From Bacillota bacterium (lineage in GTDB: Bacteria; Bacillota_I; Bacilli_A; RF39; UBA660), in NCBI GenBank assembly GCA_015059305.1, contig SVAQ01000002.1, positions 62,001-126,000 on the forward strand: a DNA stretch of 64,000 bases, in the 5' to 3' direction. Under the pieces are notes generated by a model. It did no database searches, was not told where the DNA came from, and worked only from the letters and a program-made list of their open reading frames with translations. The translations under genes and the position numbers were made by a program. Below, in pieces: positions 48,242-58,353 of this stretch; position 1 is the stretch's first letter, and every line of letters starts with the position of its first letter.

Positions 48242-50221
48242 ATGGCTAATAATATACATTTTTTATTAGGCTCTCCATCGACGATTTTAGAAGATTTAAA
48301 AGGAACTAAAGGAACTTTTTATTTAACTTCTTATGAAGAAAACAATTAGAATAGTAATAGATTATTTATTGGAACTGGTGATACTATTGGTAGTGTACGT
48401 TCAATTGTTACACCAACCCCTTATCATTTAACTTTAAAAATGAACGGAGTCAATGAATTAATTGAATATACTGGTTCAGAAAATAAAACTGTTAACTTAA
48501 AAATTAATAATGATGGTGTTAATCAACAAGGAAGTTCTCATGCAGTAGTTCACTATGCTTTATGTAATACTGCCGCAGGGACTGCAGCAAAAACAACTAC
48601 TATTACTGGATATACATTAATAGCAGGAGCTAGAGTTCATATTAAATTTTTAAATACTAATACTGCAGCAAATCCTACTTTAAATATTAATGGCTCTGGT
48701 GCTAAGAGTATTAATTTTAATACTAAATTACCAATTTTACGAGCAAATATAATTTATACATTTATTTATGATGGAACTAATTATGTTTTATTAGAATCTA
48801 ATCATGGAGTTGGTAATTTTGCAGAAATATTTAATGATTCTGCTAATAGTGCAATTGGAGCATATTCTCATGCAGAAGGTTAGGGTACAATCGCCAATGG
48901 TGCTGCTCAACATGTTCAAGGTAAATATAATGTAGCAGATACAACAAGTGCTTTTATTATTGGTAATGGTACTAATTCTAAACGCTCAAATGCTTATACT
49001 ATTGATTTTAATGGTAATAGTATACAAACTGGAACTGTTACTGCTACAAAATTTATAGGTGCAACTGCTACTACCACAGAAAATGGTTTAATGTCATCGG
49101 AAGACAAAACCAAATTAAATGTAACAAATATTGCCTATGGTACTTGCTCTACTAATGCAGAAACTGCAGCAAAAGTAGTATCTTTAGATGGAAATGCTAA
49201 TTGGCAATTAACTAAAGGTAGTATGATTACTGTAAAATTTACAGCTACAAATACAGCTACCTCTCCTACTCTTAATGTAAATAATACTGGCGCTTATCCA
49301 ATTTGGTATAACAATGCTGAATATACAAGTGCTAGTTCTTATGGTGGTTATGCAAATAGACATATTACCTATCAATTTAATGGTACTCATTGGGTATTTA
49401 TTAGCTGGAGTTATGATTCTAACTCTGATACAAAAGTTACACAAGCTGCGGCAATTACTACAGCGGGTGAATATCCAATTCTTTTAGCTTATAGCACTGC
49501 AACAAGTTCTGTAACAAATACAGTAAAGAAAACTTCAACTTTAAAATATAATCCTTCAACTAAAATATTAACTACTCCAAATCTTGCGGTTACGACAAAC
49601 GCAACTATAAGTTCTACACTTACTTTATCAGCTGCTACTGGAAATAAATTAGCAATTGTAAATAGTAGTAAATAGGTTACTTCTCATGGAGATAGCGATG
49701 TTTTAATTGCTGATGGTGGTGAATGGACTATTAATATAGAAGAATGTTGTTTTGAAGCAGGAACATAGGTTCAATATGATTTTGAAGGAAATACAAAAAA
49801 TATTGAAGATTTTAAATCTGGAGATAAAGTTATTTCTTATAATATTGATACAAAAGAATTTTATGAAGCAATATGTAAAAATTTAATAATTAAAAAACAT
49901 ACTGTTTATATTGCTAAAGTTACAATAGAAGATGGAACTAGTTTAGTAATGAATGAATATCATCCAATTTTAACTAAAGATGGTTTTCATTCTATCACCT
50001 GTCATAAAGGTTATCCTCCTTTATACATTGGAGATCAAGTAGTCACTACTTCTGGATTAAAAACAATTATAGATATAGAAAGATTTATTGCGAAAGAACC
50101 TATGATAACTTATAATTTGGATACAGTTGATTATAATGAAACAAATATGGATAATGATACAAATGATACATATATTGCAAATGGTATTGTAGTTCATAAT
50201 GCTGCAATGTGTCCAGTATAA
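48242..50221 (+). CDS. Tail fibre ending in an intein-like Hint domain
   Basis: A 659-residue protein after AAAGGAGG. The N-terminus (NIHFLLGSPSTILEDL) is the anchor motif; the middle has collagen-free beta fibre repeats (TAATPTLN-like); the last ~157 residues are a Hint domain (see separate entry) followed by six residues. Several TAG codons are read as Gln, one inside the first Hint block. It is followed 26 bases later by another fibre gene that lacks the anchor. Cleavage or ligation could join or release fibre parts, but this is inference. Confidence 0.7.
49748..50200 (+). other. Hint (bacterial intein-like) domain region
   Basis: About 151 residues from a Cys (CFEAGTQV) through KNIEDFKSGDKVISYN and NEYHPILT to a final His-Asn (VVHN). 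The residue after Asn is Ala, not Cys, Ser or Thr. This fits bacterial intein-like domains rather than canonical inteins: thioester formation and Asn cyclisation are possible, full splicing by the usual route is not. Confidence 0.75.
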
Positions 50222-50247
50222 AGTAACAAAGGAGGTATAATAATTAT

Positions 50248-53200
50248 ATGAGTGATATTAAAATAATAAGCAGAATTATACCTGCTGAATATACTGGAAC
50301 TTTTGGTTCTTAGGATACAGATGTTTGGACTAATTCTGGAACTAATTATCCTAAACATTAGGAATTATTTATTAATAAAAATTATAATTATCCAAAATTA
50401 TAGAGAGGTTATTAGACTAATGATATTTATTCTCCTTAGGTAGAAGAATTAAGTATTTATAAAGCAGAATTAGCTGATAATGCTACTTCTGCAAATAAAT
50501 TAGGTTCTTTAACAAAAGGCTCTGCAACATAGCCAATTTATTTTTCTAATGGTGTTCCAGTAGCTTCAACCGCAGATGTAGGAGGTTCTCAAGTTCCAAT
50601 TAGATTAAATGATGGCGTATTTTAGGCATGTACAGGAATTGAAGATACTTTTATTAATTGGAGTAATACAAATATTTCTGGAAGTATATCTCCAGTTGAT
50701 GCTGCAATATCTAATCTTCATAGTGCAAATAGATTTGCTTTAGCTAAACCAGCAGGTATTTTAATTGAATATTCAACCGATAATGGTTCAACATATGCTA
50801 CTTATCCAGGCGTTACAGATGGTGATAAAATTAATTTAGTTAGTGGTATTGGAAATACTTTTTACATTGGCGCAAAAACTACTGGTATTACTATACAAGA
50901 TAAATTAAGAGTAACGCTTACTGCTACTGATATGAGTGTTTATACTAGATTAAGAAAATTATTATTAAATATATCCACTTACGGAGCTTCTGGATGTACT
51001 GTTTTAGTTGAAAAAGCAACTAAAGGAGCGCCAACTACTTTTACAGCAGTGGGAACATATCCTATCAATGGATGGTCTGGATGGAACTCAATTCCTATCG
51101 GAGGTATACCTTTTGGAGGTAGTACAAATCAAACATCAAATATTGGTGTTATTCGTTTAACTTTTGGTATTACAGGAGTTAGTTCTTCTTATAATAGTAA
51201 TTTAACTTTATTAGATATTATTGGTATTGGTGAAACTTACTGGAATTATCCTTCTACAATGGCGAAAACAGGTCATTTATATAGTTATGACTATAAAGGA
51301 GATGCCACTTTTCCAGGAGAAGTAACAGCGACTAAATTTAATGGTCCAGCAACAACAATTAATACTGTTTTACCATTAAGTCTTGGCGGAACTGGTAAAG
51401 CTTTTACTATTACTCAAAATGCTATTATTTGTTTTAGTAGTGTTGCAGATAGTAATTCTTTTAGTTCTACTCCAACTGCTAATGGTGCTTTTTATGCTAC
51501 TTCAGCAAATGGTTAGGCTGTTTTTGGTACTTTACCAATTGCGCAAGGTGGTACTGGAGCAACTACAGCAGCTAATGCTTTAAAGAATTTTGGTTTAACA
51601 GCAACTGCTACTCAATTAAATCAACTTGCTACTTATAGTTTTACAACAACGTCTCCTTTAGGCAGTACAAATAATACTACTGTTCCAACTTCTAAAGCTG
51701 TAGCTACTGCGATTTCAGCAAGTTTTGCAGCAAATGATGCTATGGTATTTAAAGGTACTATTGGAACAGGTGGTACTATAACAACTCTTCCTTCAACTTA
51801 TAGTGCCGGTGATACTTATAGAGTTATTACTGCTGGAACTTATGCAGGACAAGTTTGTGAAATTGGTGATTTAATTATTGCTATTAAAGATGGTACTACT
51901 GCAAATAATAGTAATTGGACTGTTGCGCAAACTAATATAGATGGTGCAGTTATTACGCCTTCTGCACAAAGAACGATAGGTGGAAAAACTAATCCAGTTT
52001 ATGTAAATAATGGAACTGTTACTGCTTCAGATGCATCAGTAGGTTCTGCAACATAGCCAATGTACATGACATTAGGAACTTTAGCAGCTTCTACTGCTAC
52101 AGTAGGTGGAGATTTAAAACCTACTTATTTAAAAGCCGGAGTAATTACAGCAGTTGCTAATACTATGGCTGCTTTAGAAGTAAATTAGACTTTTAGTGGT
52201 ACAAATACTTTTAGTAAATAGATAATCGCTTCAAGCGGTGCAGCATTATAGGGCAATCTTTTATTATCTAATACTTAGACATCGCAAAAAAATCAACCAT
52301 ATATACAATGGGCAACAATGAGTAGTAATAGTCCTTATACTGGTTTTGCGCATGATTAGAATGATGGAACATTTATTATTATATCCATGGAAAAAAATAC
52401 TACTACTTATGGAGTAAAAAATTATAGAAATGGTCTATCTATTGGTGGAGGTTCTGGTAATTTATTCTGGAAAGGTGATAGAGTTGTTACTGGTAGTGCT
52501 GCTGCACTTGGTTCTGCTACGAAACCAGTATATTTATCAGCAGGAAGACTCTATGCTTGTAATGATACATTAGATGTTGGTATTAGTGGAGTTGCTGCTA
52601 AAGCAACTATTTTAGAAACAGCAAGAACTATTCATGTTAATTTAGCAAGTACAACAGCAGCTAGTTTTAATGGCTCTGTTAATGTATCTCCAGGTGTAAC
52701 AGGAACTTTACCAATTGCTAATGGTGGTACTGGTGCTACTACTGCAACAGGAGTATTAACTAATTTAGGAATTACTGCCACTGCAGCAGAATTAAATAAA
52801 TTAGATGGAGTTACTGCAACAACTACTGAATTAAATTATATTGATGGAGTTACTTCTAATATTCAAACTCAATTAAATGCTAAATTACCTAATACTACAA
52901 CATATGCAGGTTCATCTTCTGTTGGAGGTTCTGCAACAAGTGCAGAAAAAGTTAATACTAATTTAATTATTAAATTAAATAGCGGTACAACTGAAGGAAC
53001 TAATTTATTTACATTCAATGGTTCTACAGCTAAAACAATAGATGTTACTCCTACTGCTATTGGAGCATATACTAAAACAGAAATTGATACTAAATTAAGT
53101 AATTTATCTATTACCAATGCTACTAATGCTACTAATGTTTATGTAAATAATACTACTGCAGCTACTAAATACTATGTTGTAGGTTCTTCTCTTACATCAG

Positions 53201-53709
53201 CTGGTAATTCAGCACTTTATCGTGCTTATAATACTTCAGGTTCTTCAAATACTGCAGGAGTATATTTCCAAGGTTCTACTGGAGTTCTTTATGGAGCAGC
53301 ATGGAATGACTATGCTGAATTTAGAAAAACAGAAGAAAAAATAGAGCCAGGTAGAGTAGTTGTTGAAACTGGTAAAGGGGATTTAGTTCTTTCAACTGAA
53401 AGACTTCAGCCAGGAGCAGAAATAGTTTCTGATACTTTTGGATTTGCTATTGGTGAAACTGATGAGTGTCAAACACCAATTGCGGCAACAGGTCGTGTAC
53501 TTGCATATCCTTATGAAGATAGAAATAGCTATCAAGCAGGTGATGCAGTTTGTGCAGGTCCTAATGGTACAGTTTCTAAAATGACAGAAGAAGAAATTTG
53601 TAAATACCCTCATCGTATTATTGGTACAGTTTCTGAAATTCCAGATTATGAAACTTGGGGACAAAGTCAAATAAAAGTAAATAATCGTATTTGGATTAGA
53701 ATTAGATAA
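50248..53709 (+). CDS. Long tail fibre with conserved C-terminal domain
   Basis: A 1153-residue protein after AAAGGAGG, read through many TAG codons. The shaft has motifs LPIAQGGTGATTA and LPIANGGTGATTA, typical of phage fibres, and AAELNKLDGVTATTTELNYI. The C-terminus (AAWNDYAEFRKTEEKIEPG to NNRIWIRIR) matches a C-terminal domain frequent in Clostridial phage fibres. Lacks the N-terminal anchor motif of the other adhesins. Likely receptor-binding. Confidence 0.75.
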
Positions 53710-53721
53710 TGGAGGAATAAT

Positions 53722-54108
53722 ATGAACGTTGAATTATTAACTCAAATTTTTGAATTAGTAATTATTCCATTATTAGGAGCGTTAACTATTTATGCTGTAA
53801 AATGGATTAATGCTAAATCAGAAGAAATAAAAATTAAAAATGATAATGAAATTTTAAATAAATATTTATCTATGCTAACAGAAACAATTACAAAGTGTGT
53901 AATTGCTACTAATTAGACTTATGTTGAAAGTTTAAAGAAAGAAAATAAATTTGATGCAGAAGCACAAAAAGTTGCTTTTGAAAAAACTTATACTGCTGTA
54001 ATGGAAATTATTAGCGTAGATATGGTAGATTATTTAACTGAAGCTGTTGGAGATTTTGAAACATTCTTAATGCAATCAATTGAAGCAGAAGTTAATTCTA
54101 ACAAATAA
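53722..54108 (+). CDS. Holin-like membrane protein (LL-H type)
   Basis: A 128-residue protein after TGGAGG. One N-terminal membrane segment (FELVIIPLLGALTIYAV) is followed by a Lys/Glu-rich helical tail; this layout fits the LL-H holin family. One TAG is read as Gln. It lies at the end of the virion cluster, where lysis genes are common, but no endolysin is next to it. Pore activity is inferred. Confidence 0.65.
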
Positions 54109-54150
54109 AAAATAGGGTTATGTAAGAAATTACATAACCCTATTTTTTTT
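54107..54150. terminator. Bidirectional terminator between holin and LytTR genes
   Basis: A 19-bp stem (54107-54125 with 54130-54148) with A run on one side and T run on the other serves both converging genes. It overlaps both stop codons. Confidence 0.9.
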
Positions 54151-54856
54151 ATTCTACTTCCAAATATTCTTTCCAAGCGATATTTAAATTTTCCCAATGC
54201 GTTTTTGGATAATATAAAACTTCATCATTAAAAAATACAATATGATCTTTATGAAGAATTTTTATTTCTTCTAAATTTACTAATATACTATTACCAACCA
54301 TATATAACATTTCTTTAATTAATAAAGGTTGAACTGCATCTTTAAAATTAGTTCTTAAAGTTGTTCCATCTAATAAAGAGCCATCCTTTAAATGATAACA
54401 TAAACATCTGCTTTCAATGTTTATATAATTTAAATTATTTGTTTTAATTCTTCTTTCGCCTTGATTAGTTTTAATAACAATACTTTCTATCTTAATTCTA
54501 TTTTTAATCTTTTTTAAAATAACTGTTAATGCTTCAGGTTTAATTGGTTTTAAAAGAAAATAATCTACACCTTTTTCAGAAGCTATATATCCTTTTTCAA
54601 TATTATGGCTAAATAAAATAGTTGATGCTCCGCTATCAATTTGAAGCATTTCATTTGTTAAATCTAATATGTCATCTTCTTCGTCAATATCCATTAAATA
54701 CACATCAAAACTATTTGGAGTAGTTAAAAGTTCTTCTTTATTTTCAAAAATAGAAATTTTTGCAAATAAATTATTTTCAATAATTAAATTCTGGATTGTC
54801 TCCTTAATAGTTTTTACGCTTTCAACATCGCTGCTATATATCGCGGCAGTTAACAT
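54149..54856 (-). CDS. LytTR-family response regulator
   Basis: A 235-residue transcription regulator. The receiver domain (1-125) has a probable phospho-acceptor Asp56 (YLMDID), Ser83 and Lys103-Pro104 (LLKPIKP); only one acidic residue (Asp10) is seen in the usual acidic pair after strand 1, so phosphorylation may be weakened. Residues ~128-232 are a LytTR DNA-binding domain (LNYINIESRCLCY, MVGNSILVNLEEI). AAGGAGG and a strong promoter lie upstream. It has no TAG codon. No histidine kinase is in the window. Divergent from the operon at 55107 with a repeat array between. Confidence 0.85.
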   Translation of the reverse strand: MLTAAIYSSDVESVKTIKETIQNLIIENNLFAKISIFENKEELLTTPNSFDVYLMDIDEEDDILDLTNEMLQIDSGASTILFSHNIEKGYIASEKGVDYFLLKPIKPEALTVILKKIKNRIKIESIVIKTNQGERRIKTNNLNYINIESRCLCYHLKDGSLLDGTTLRTNFKDAVQPLLIKEMLYMVGNSILVNLEEIKILHKDHIVFFNDEVLYYPKTHWENLNIAWKEYLEVE

Positions 54857-54879
54857 AATAAAAACCTCCTTTTTATTTT

Positions 54880-54908
54880 ATTATATCAAAAATTTTTATA
54901 AAAATCAA
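54880..54908 (-). promoter_or_regulatory. Promoter of the LytTR regulator gene
   Basis: On the minus strand: TTGATT (54908-54903), a 17-base spacer ending TGA (extended -10) and TATAAT (54885-54880). It lies 24 bases before the regulator's start. The first, weak repeat copy borders its -35 box. Confidence 0.8.
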
Positions 54909-54929
54909 TTTTGTGGAAAAATTATTTAA

Positions 54930-55036
54930 TTTTGAGAATGAAAAATTTTAATAAAAAATTGTGAATTTGAAAAATTTTTTAAGATTTGAGAATGTGGAAA
55001 ATTACCCAAAAAAATTGTGAGTGTGAAAGATTTATT
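54930..55036 (+). repeat. Array of four ~27-nt direct repeats (candidate operator)
   Basis: Four imperfect copies with consensus TTGWGARTKTGRAARATT have their first G at 54934, 54961, 54988 and 55017 (steps 27, 27, 29). Copies 1 and 3 share TTTGAGAATG; copies 2 and 4 share AATTGTGA. A weaker copy starts at 54909. The array lies in the only long intergenic region (250 nt), between the regulator gene and the operon at 55107. It is the natural candidate for the LytTR binding site. Confidence 0.7.
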
Positions 55037-55054
55037 TATCACTATTAATTTTCA

Positions 55055-55060
55055 TATAAC
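55055..55060 (+). promoter_or_regulatory. Possible -10 of an activator-dependent promoter
   Basis: TATAAC lies about 20 bases after the last repeat and about 47 bases before the first operon start. No -35 match is visible, and the last repeat ends close to where it would be, as in activator-dependent promoters. Weak by itself. Confidence 0.35.
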
Positions 55061-55106
55061 TATGAAAGAAAGGAAAAAAAATTTTTCAGAAAGGATGGTT
55101 ATTTAA

Positions 55107-55493
55107 ATGTATCAAAACAGTTATAATGGGTACTTTAATCCTTAGGCTGCGGCTTAGCTTAGAGCTCCCGCAGTTGTAACGCCGAATTTAAAGGGTCGTC
55201 CCGTTTCTTCCTTAGAAGAAGCTCGCGCCGCATCCATTGATTTTGATGGTAGTATATTCTTCTTCCCGGATATAGCTAATAGAAGAATATATACTAAACA
55301 AATTAATATGGATGGAACTTCTTCTTTGAATGTATATGAATACAAAGAGATTTCAATGGCCGATCCTGGATATGTAACACGATAGGAGTTCAATTCTGCA
55401 TTAGAAGAGATTAGAAGTATACTAAACGCGCAACCATAGCCAAGAGAAGAAATATAGATGCCAGTTGCGCAAACGCCGGTTTATAATTTCTAA
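55107..55493 (+). CDS. Small virion-cluster protein, unknown
   Basis: A 128-residue protein starting MYQNSYNGYF after a GAAAGGATGG site, with five TAG codons read as Gln, several in the Gln/Pro-rich ends. The middle has SIDFDGSIFFFPDIANR. Similar short Tyr/Asn/Gln-rich proteins occur near structural genes in Clostridial phages. First gene of the operon after the repeat array. Function unknown. Confidence 0.6.
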
Positions 55494-55511
55494 TTAGGGA
55501 GGTAAATAGTA

Positions 55512-55757
55512 ATGTATAATGTAGATCCTAGAATGTTAATACAAGCAATCCAAAATGGATAGAACCCACAACAATTATTGATGGGAATTTTAGAACAACG
55601 AATGGGCGGAACGCCTATGGGTGACAACTTATTGCTTTTAGCCAAGGAAGGAAAAGGCGCCGATATAGAGAGAATTGTGCGCAATATGTATGCGCAAAAT
55701 GGTAGAAATTTTGATTTAGAATTCTCTCAATTTAAAAACTTTCTTGGTTTAAAATAA
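55512..55757 (+). CDS. Small conserved phage protein, unknown
   Basis: An 81-residue helical protein after AGGGAGG, with one TAG (Gln) at codon 17. It starts MYNVDPRMLIQAIQNGQNP, a beginning I associate with small proteins beside capsid genes in gut phages. Co-directional and close to its neighbours; probably structural or assembly-related. Confidence 0.6.
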
Positions 55758-55786
55758 AAAATTTAATTTAAAGGGAGGTAAAAATT

Positions 55787-56482
55787 ATGTTTAACAATGG
55801 AGGATGCTATTCTTTAGCTGATATCGCTGCTGCTACTGGCAATAACAACAATGGCTGGGGCGGAGATGGCGCATGGTGGATTATCTTATTATTCTTATTC
55901 GCAGGTGGATGGGGTAATGGATATGGCAACGGAGGAAATGGAACTGTTAGAGAAGAAGTTTCCTACGGCTTCGATATGAATGGATTATCAAATGGTATTA
56001 GAGGTATTCAGCAAGGTCTTTGTGATGGATTCTATGCTATGAATACAAGTATGTTAAATGGATTCTCTGGTGTTCAGAATTCCTTATGTCAAGGATTCGC
56101 TGGAATAACAGCAGGTATGAACGCTAGCACTAATGCTCTTATGGGTCAGCTTGCTGGAATGGCCGCTGACAATGCAGCTTGCTGCTGTGAAACTCAGCGC
56201 GCGATTGAAAGAGGATTTGCAGATCTTGGATATAACTTAGCTACTCAGGAATGTCAGACTCGTCAGGCAGTAACAGATGCTACTAAGGGAATTTTAGATT
56301 TCTTAACTCAAGATAAGATTGCTGCATTAACTGCTGAAAATCAAACATTAAAATTCGCTGCTTCTCAGCAAGCACAAAATGCGTACCTTGTAAATGAATT
56401 AGGACCTAAATATCCTGTTCCAGCTTACACTGTACCAAATCCTTTCGCAAATTATAATTACAACAATTGTGGCGGATGCTAA
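55787..56482 (+). CDS. Gly/Asn-rich virion-type protein with a hydrophobic segment
   Basis: A 231-residue protein after AGGGAGG. It has a hydrophobic segment near residues 28-45 (GAWWIILLFLFAGGWGNG), then repeated units (SNGIRGIQQGL, LNGFSGVQNSLCQGF), a Cys cluster (AACCCETQ), a helical part and a Pro/Asn-rich end with GGC. This layout is common in gut Firmicutes phages but I know no function. Gln is written mostly CAG with no TAG, the codon pattern of the capsid gene, so I infer high expression. Confidence 0.65.
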   Translation: MFNNGGCYSLADIAAATGNNNNGWGGDGAWWIILLFLFAGGWGNGYGNGGNGTVREEVSYGFDMNGLSNGIRGIQQGLCDGFYAMNTSMLNGFSGVQNSLCQGFAGITAGMNASTNALMGQLAGMAADNAACCCETQRAIERGFADLGYNLATQECQTRQAVTDATKGILDFLTQDKIAALTAENQTLKFAASQQAQNAYLVNELGPKYPVPAYTVPNPFANYNYNNCGGC

Positions 56483-56496
56483 AAGGAGGGGAGTTT

Positions 56497-56916
56497 ATGG
56501 AAATTATCGCAAATGCTCTACAAACAGTGGAAAGTAATTAGAATGTATTATTTACAGACACAGTTGTTTGTGGAAATTGCTCAATGATTCACAGAACCGG
56601 CAGTGGGTTAGTAACCCTTAAAGGAAATACTACTCAATGTCGTGCTCGTTATAGAGTCAGCTTTGGTGGTAATATCGCAATTCCAACAGGAGGAACTGTT
56701 GAAGCTATTTCATTAGCAATTGCCATTGAAGGGGAAGCAGTTCCTTCCACAACTATGATTGTGACTCCTGCCGCAGTAGAAGAATTCTTTAATGTATTTA
56801 GTGCGGTATTTTTAGACGTACCTCGTAATTGCTGCATGACAGTTAGTGTTAAAAATATAAGCACTCAAGCAGTAGATGTTCAAAATGCTAACTTAATTGT
56901 TGAAAGAGTGGCTTAA
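56497..56916 (+). CDS. Small beta-sandwich virion protein (TNF/C1q-like?)
   Basis: A 139-residue, mainly beta protein after AGGGGAG, with one TAG (Gln) near residue 15. Pattern RYRVSFGGNIAIPTGG and the later NCCMTVSVKNISTQAV resembles the trimeric TNF/C1q-like (BclA C-terminal) fold; this is a guess from strand pattern. Such domains form capsid or fibre heads. Confidence 0.6.
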
Positions 56917-56929
56917 AGGAGGTGCGGAA

Positions 56930-57508
56930 ATGTCAATTGAAAGATTAAAACATACAAAAGAAATGTTGATGACCCAAGTTGAAGGTCAGCTTGGCCATCT
57001 TAATAATGTAGATGCCAAAGAACTTGGTGAAGTAGTTGATATGATTAAAGATCTCGAAGAAGCAATTTATTACTGTACTATCACAGAGGCTATGAAGAAA
57101 AAAGAAGAAGAACCCATCGCCTACTATCAAGAAAGACGTGGAGATATGTACTACCACGAAAGAGAACCATACTTAGGCTATAACAGACAATACGAAGGAA
57201 CTAGACAATATTCTGAAAACGGCAATGGAGGCCAAAAAAGTTACTACAATGAAACCGTTTAGTCTTCTTCTGGAAATAATAATAATCATAGTCAGTATTC
57301 TGAAAATGGTAGTCGTAGCGATATGAGTCGTAGAATGTATATGGAGCACAAGAAGATGCACAGTGATAAAACAGTCAAAATGCGCGATTTAGAAAATTAT
57401 ATGGCAGAATTAAGCTATGATATAACTGAAATGATTGAAGGAGCCTCTCCAGAAGAAAAACAATTACTTCAACAAAAAATTTCAACTTTGGCATAGAAAA
57501 TTGTTTAA
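56930..57508 (+). CDS. Helical, low-complexity operon protein
   Basis: A 192-residue protein after AAAGGAGG. The first ~60 residues are helical (KEMLMTQVEGQLGHLNNVD), the middle is Tyr/Asn/Ser/Gly-rich and disordered, and the last 55 residues are helical again (MRDLENYMAELSYDITEMI). Two TAG codons are read as Gln (57260-57262 and 57495-57497). Unknown function; maybe a virion scaffold or linker. Confidence 0.6.
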
Positions 57509-57821
57509 GATTAATGGAGAGACTTGGTTTGTCGAACTAGTCTCTCCTTTTCATCCTAGTTTGCGGACCAGAGAAGGTTTTTATACACTAGGATGTTGTG
57601 ACGACAAATTAAAAACTATTTTCATTGCGGCAGATTTATCAGACTATAAGTTTAAGAGAGTATTATGTCATGAAATAGTCCATGCCGCAATGTTTAGTTA
57701 TAATGTTCAATTAAGCTATGAAGAAGAAGAGGTGATAGCAGACTTGATAGCTATATATGGACAAGAAATAATTGATATCACGAACAAATTATTTTTTAAT
57801 ATGGTATATAAAGTAAAATAA
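57501..57821 (+). CDS. SprT/ImmA-like zinc metallopeptidase-type protein
   Basis: About 106 residues from TTG overlapping the preceding stop; an upstream TTG at 57435 would add 22 residues and cannot be excluded. It holds HEIVHAA (HExxH zinc site) preceded by RVLCHE and followed by SYEEEEVIADLIAIYGQEI, where the Glu residues could give the third zinc ligand. I recognise it as a small peptidase-like family common in Clostridial phages and prophages. Last gene of the operon; substrate unknown. Confidence 0.65.
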   Translation: MFKINGETWFVELVSPFHPSLRTREGFYTLGCCDDKLKTIFIAADLSDYKFKRVLCHEIVHAAMFSYNVQLSYEEEEVIADLIAIYGQEIIDITNKLFFNMVYKVK

Positions 57822-57856
57822 GGGTAATAGATATAAAAATCTATTACCCTTATTTT
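57816..57856. terminator. Bidirectional terminator
   Basis: A 17-bp stem (57816-57832 with 57839-57855) with A and T runs on opposite sides separates the plus-strand operon from the minus-strand genes. Confidence 0.9.
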
Positions 57857-58293
57857 TAATTTTCTGGATGTTCCTCAACTGGAAGAGCAACAGCCTTTTC
57901 ATAGTATTCTGCCGCTTGACCATTTCCACCTAAACCTGCATATAATTTAAAGAATTCAGTTAATTGGTCATATTGCGCCTAAGTCATATACCGTTGACGT
58001 AAATATGTTTTACATAATTGAATTAATCTAAATTTATAGGACTATAAAATTAAATCTATATCCTAATGTTCTTTGTCTTCGCAAGCTTTTAAACGCTTTT
58101 CAAGTCTGTGCATTTCTTCCACTATTGGCTCTAATTCATCTAAAATAATCTTGCGTAATTCAGCATTATCTTTTTCTTCTAGAAGTTTTTGATAATTTTT
58201 TAGCTAGCTATGTAAATATTTACAAAAAGCGAGTGCGCCGGCAGCCACTAAACCAAAAAAGATTTCCCACATGTGGGCAGTAAAAAAATCCAT
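57856..58293 (-). CDS. Membrane-anchored small protein (holin-like)
   Basis: A 145-residue protein seen only when four TAG codons are read as Gln. An N-terminal membrane segment (WEIFFGLVAAGALAFCKYL) is followed by a Glu/Lys-rich coiled coil (QKLLEEKDNAELRKIILDEL) and a helical C-terminus. Start preceded by GGGAGTGG. The layout resembles small holin-type or membrane-tether proteins of phages, but lysis cannot be claimed. Confidence 0.6.
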
Positions 58294-58353
58294 AATGTCC
58301 ACTCCCTTTTTAAATTATCTATAAATATTAAAGAACGGGAATGGAAAATTTCT

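Noticed and set aside
48242..53709. Diversity-generating retroelement acting on fibres
   Set aside because: No reverse transcriptase and no template/variable repeat pair with adenine-biased changes was seen in the window.
54930..55036. Repeats as a CRISPR array
   Set aside because: Repeats are imperfect, the gaps between them are only a few bases, and no cas gene is present.
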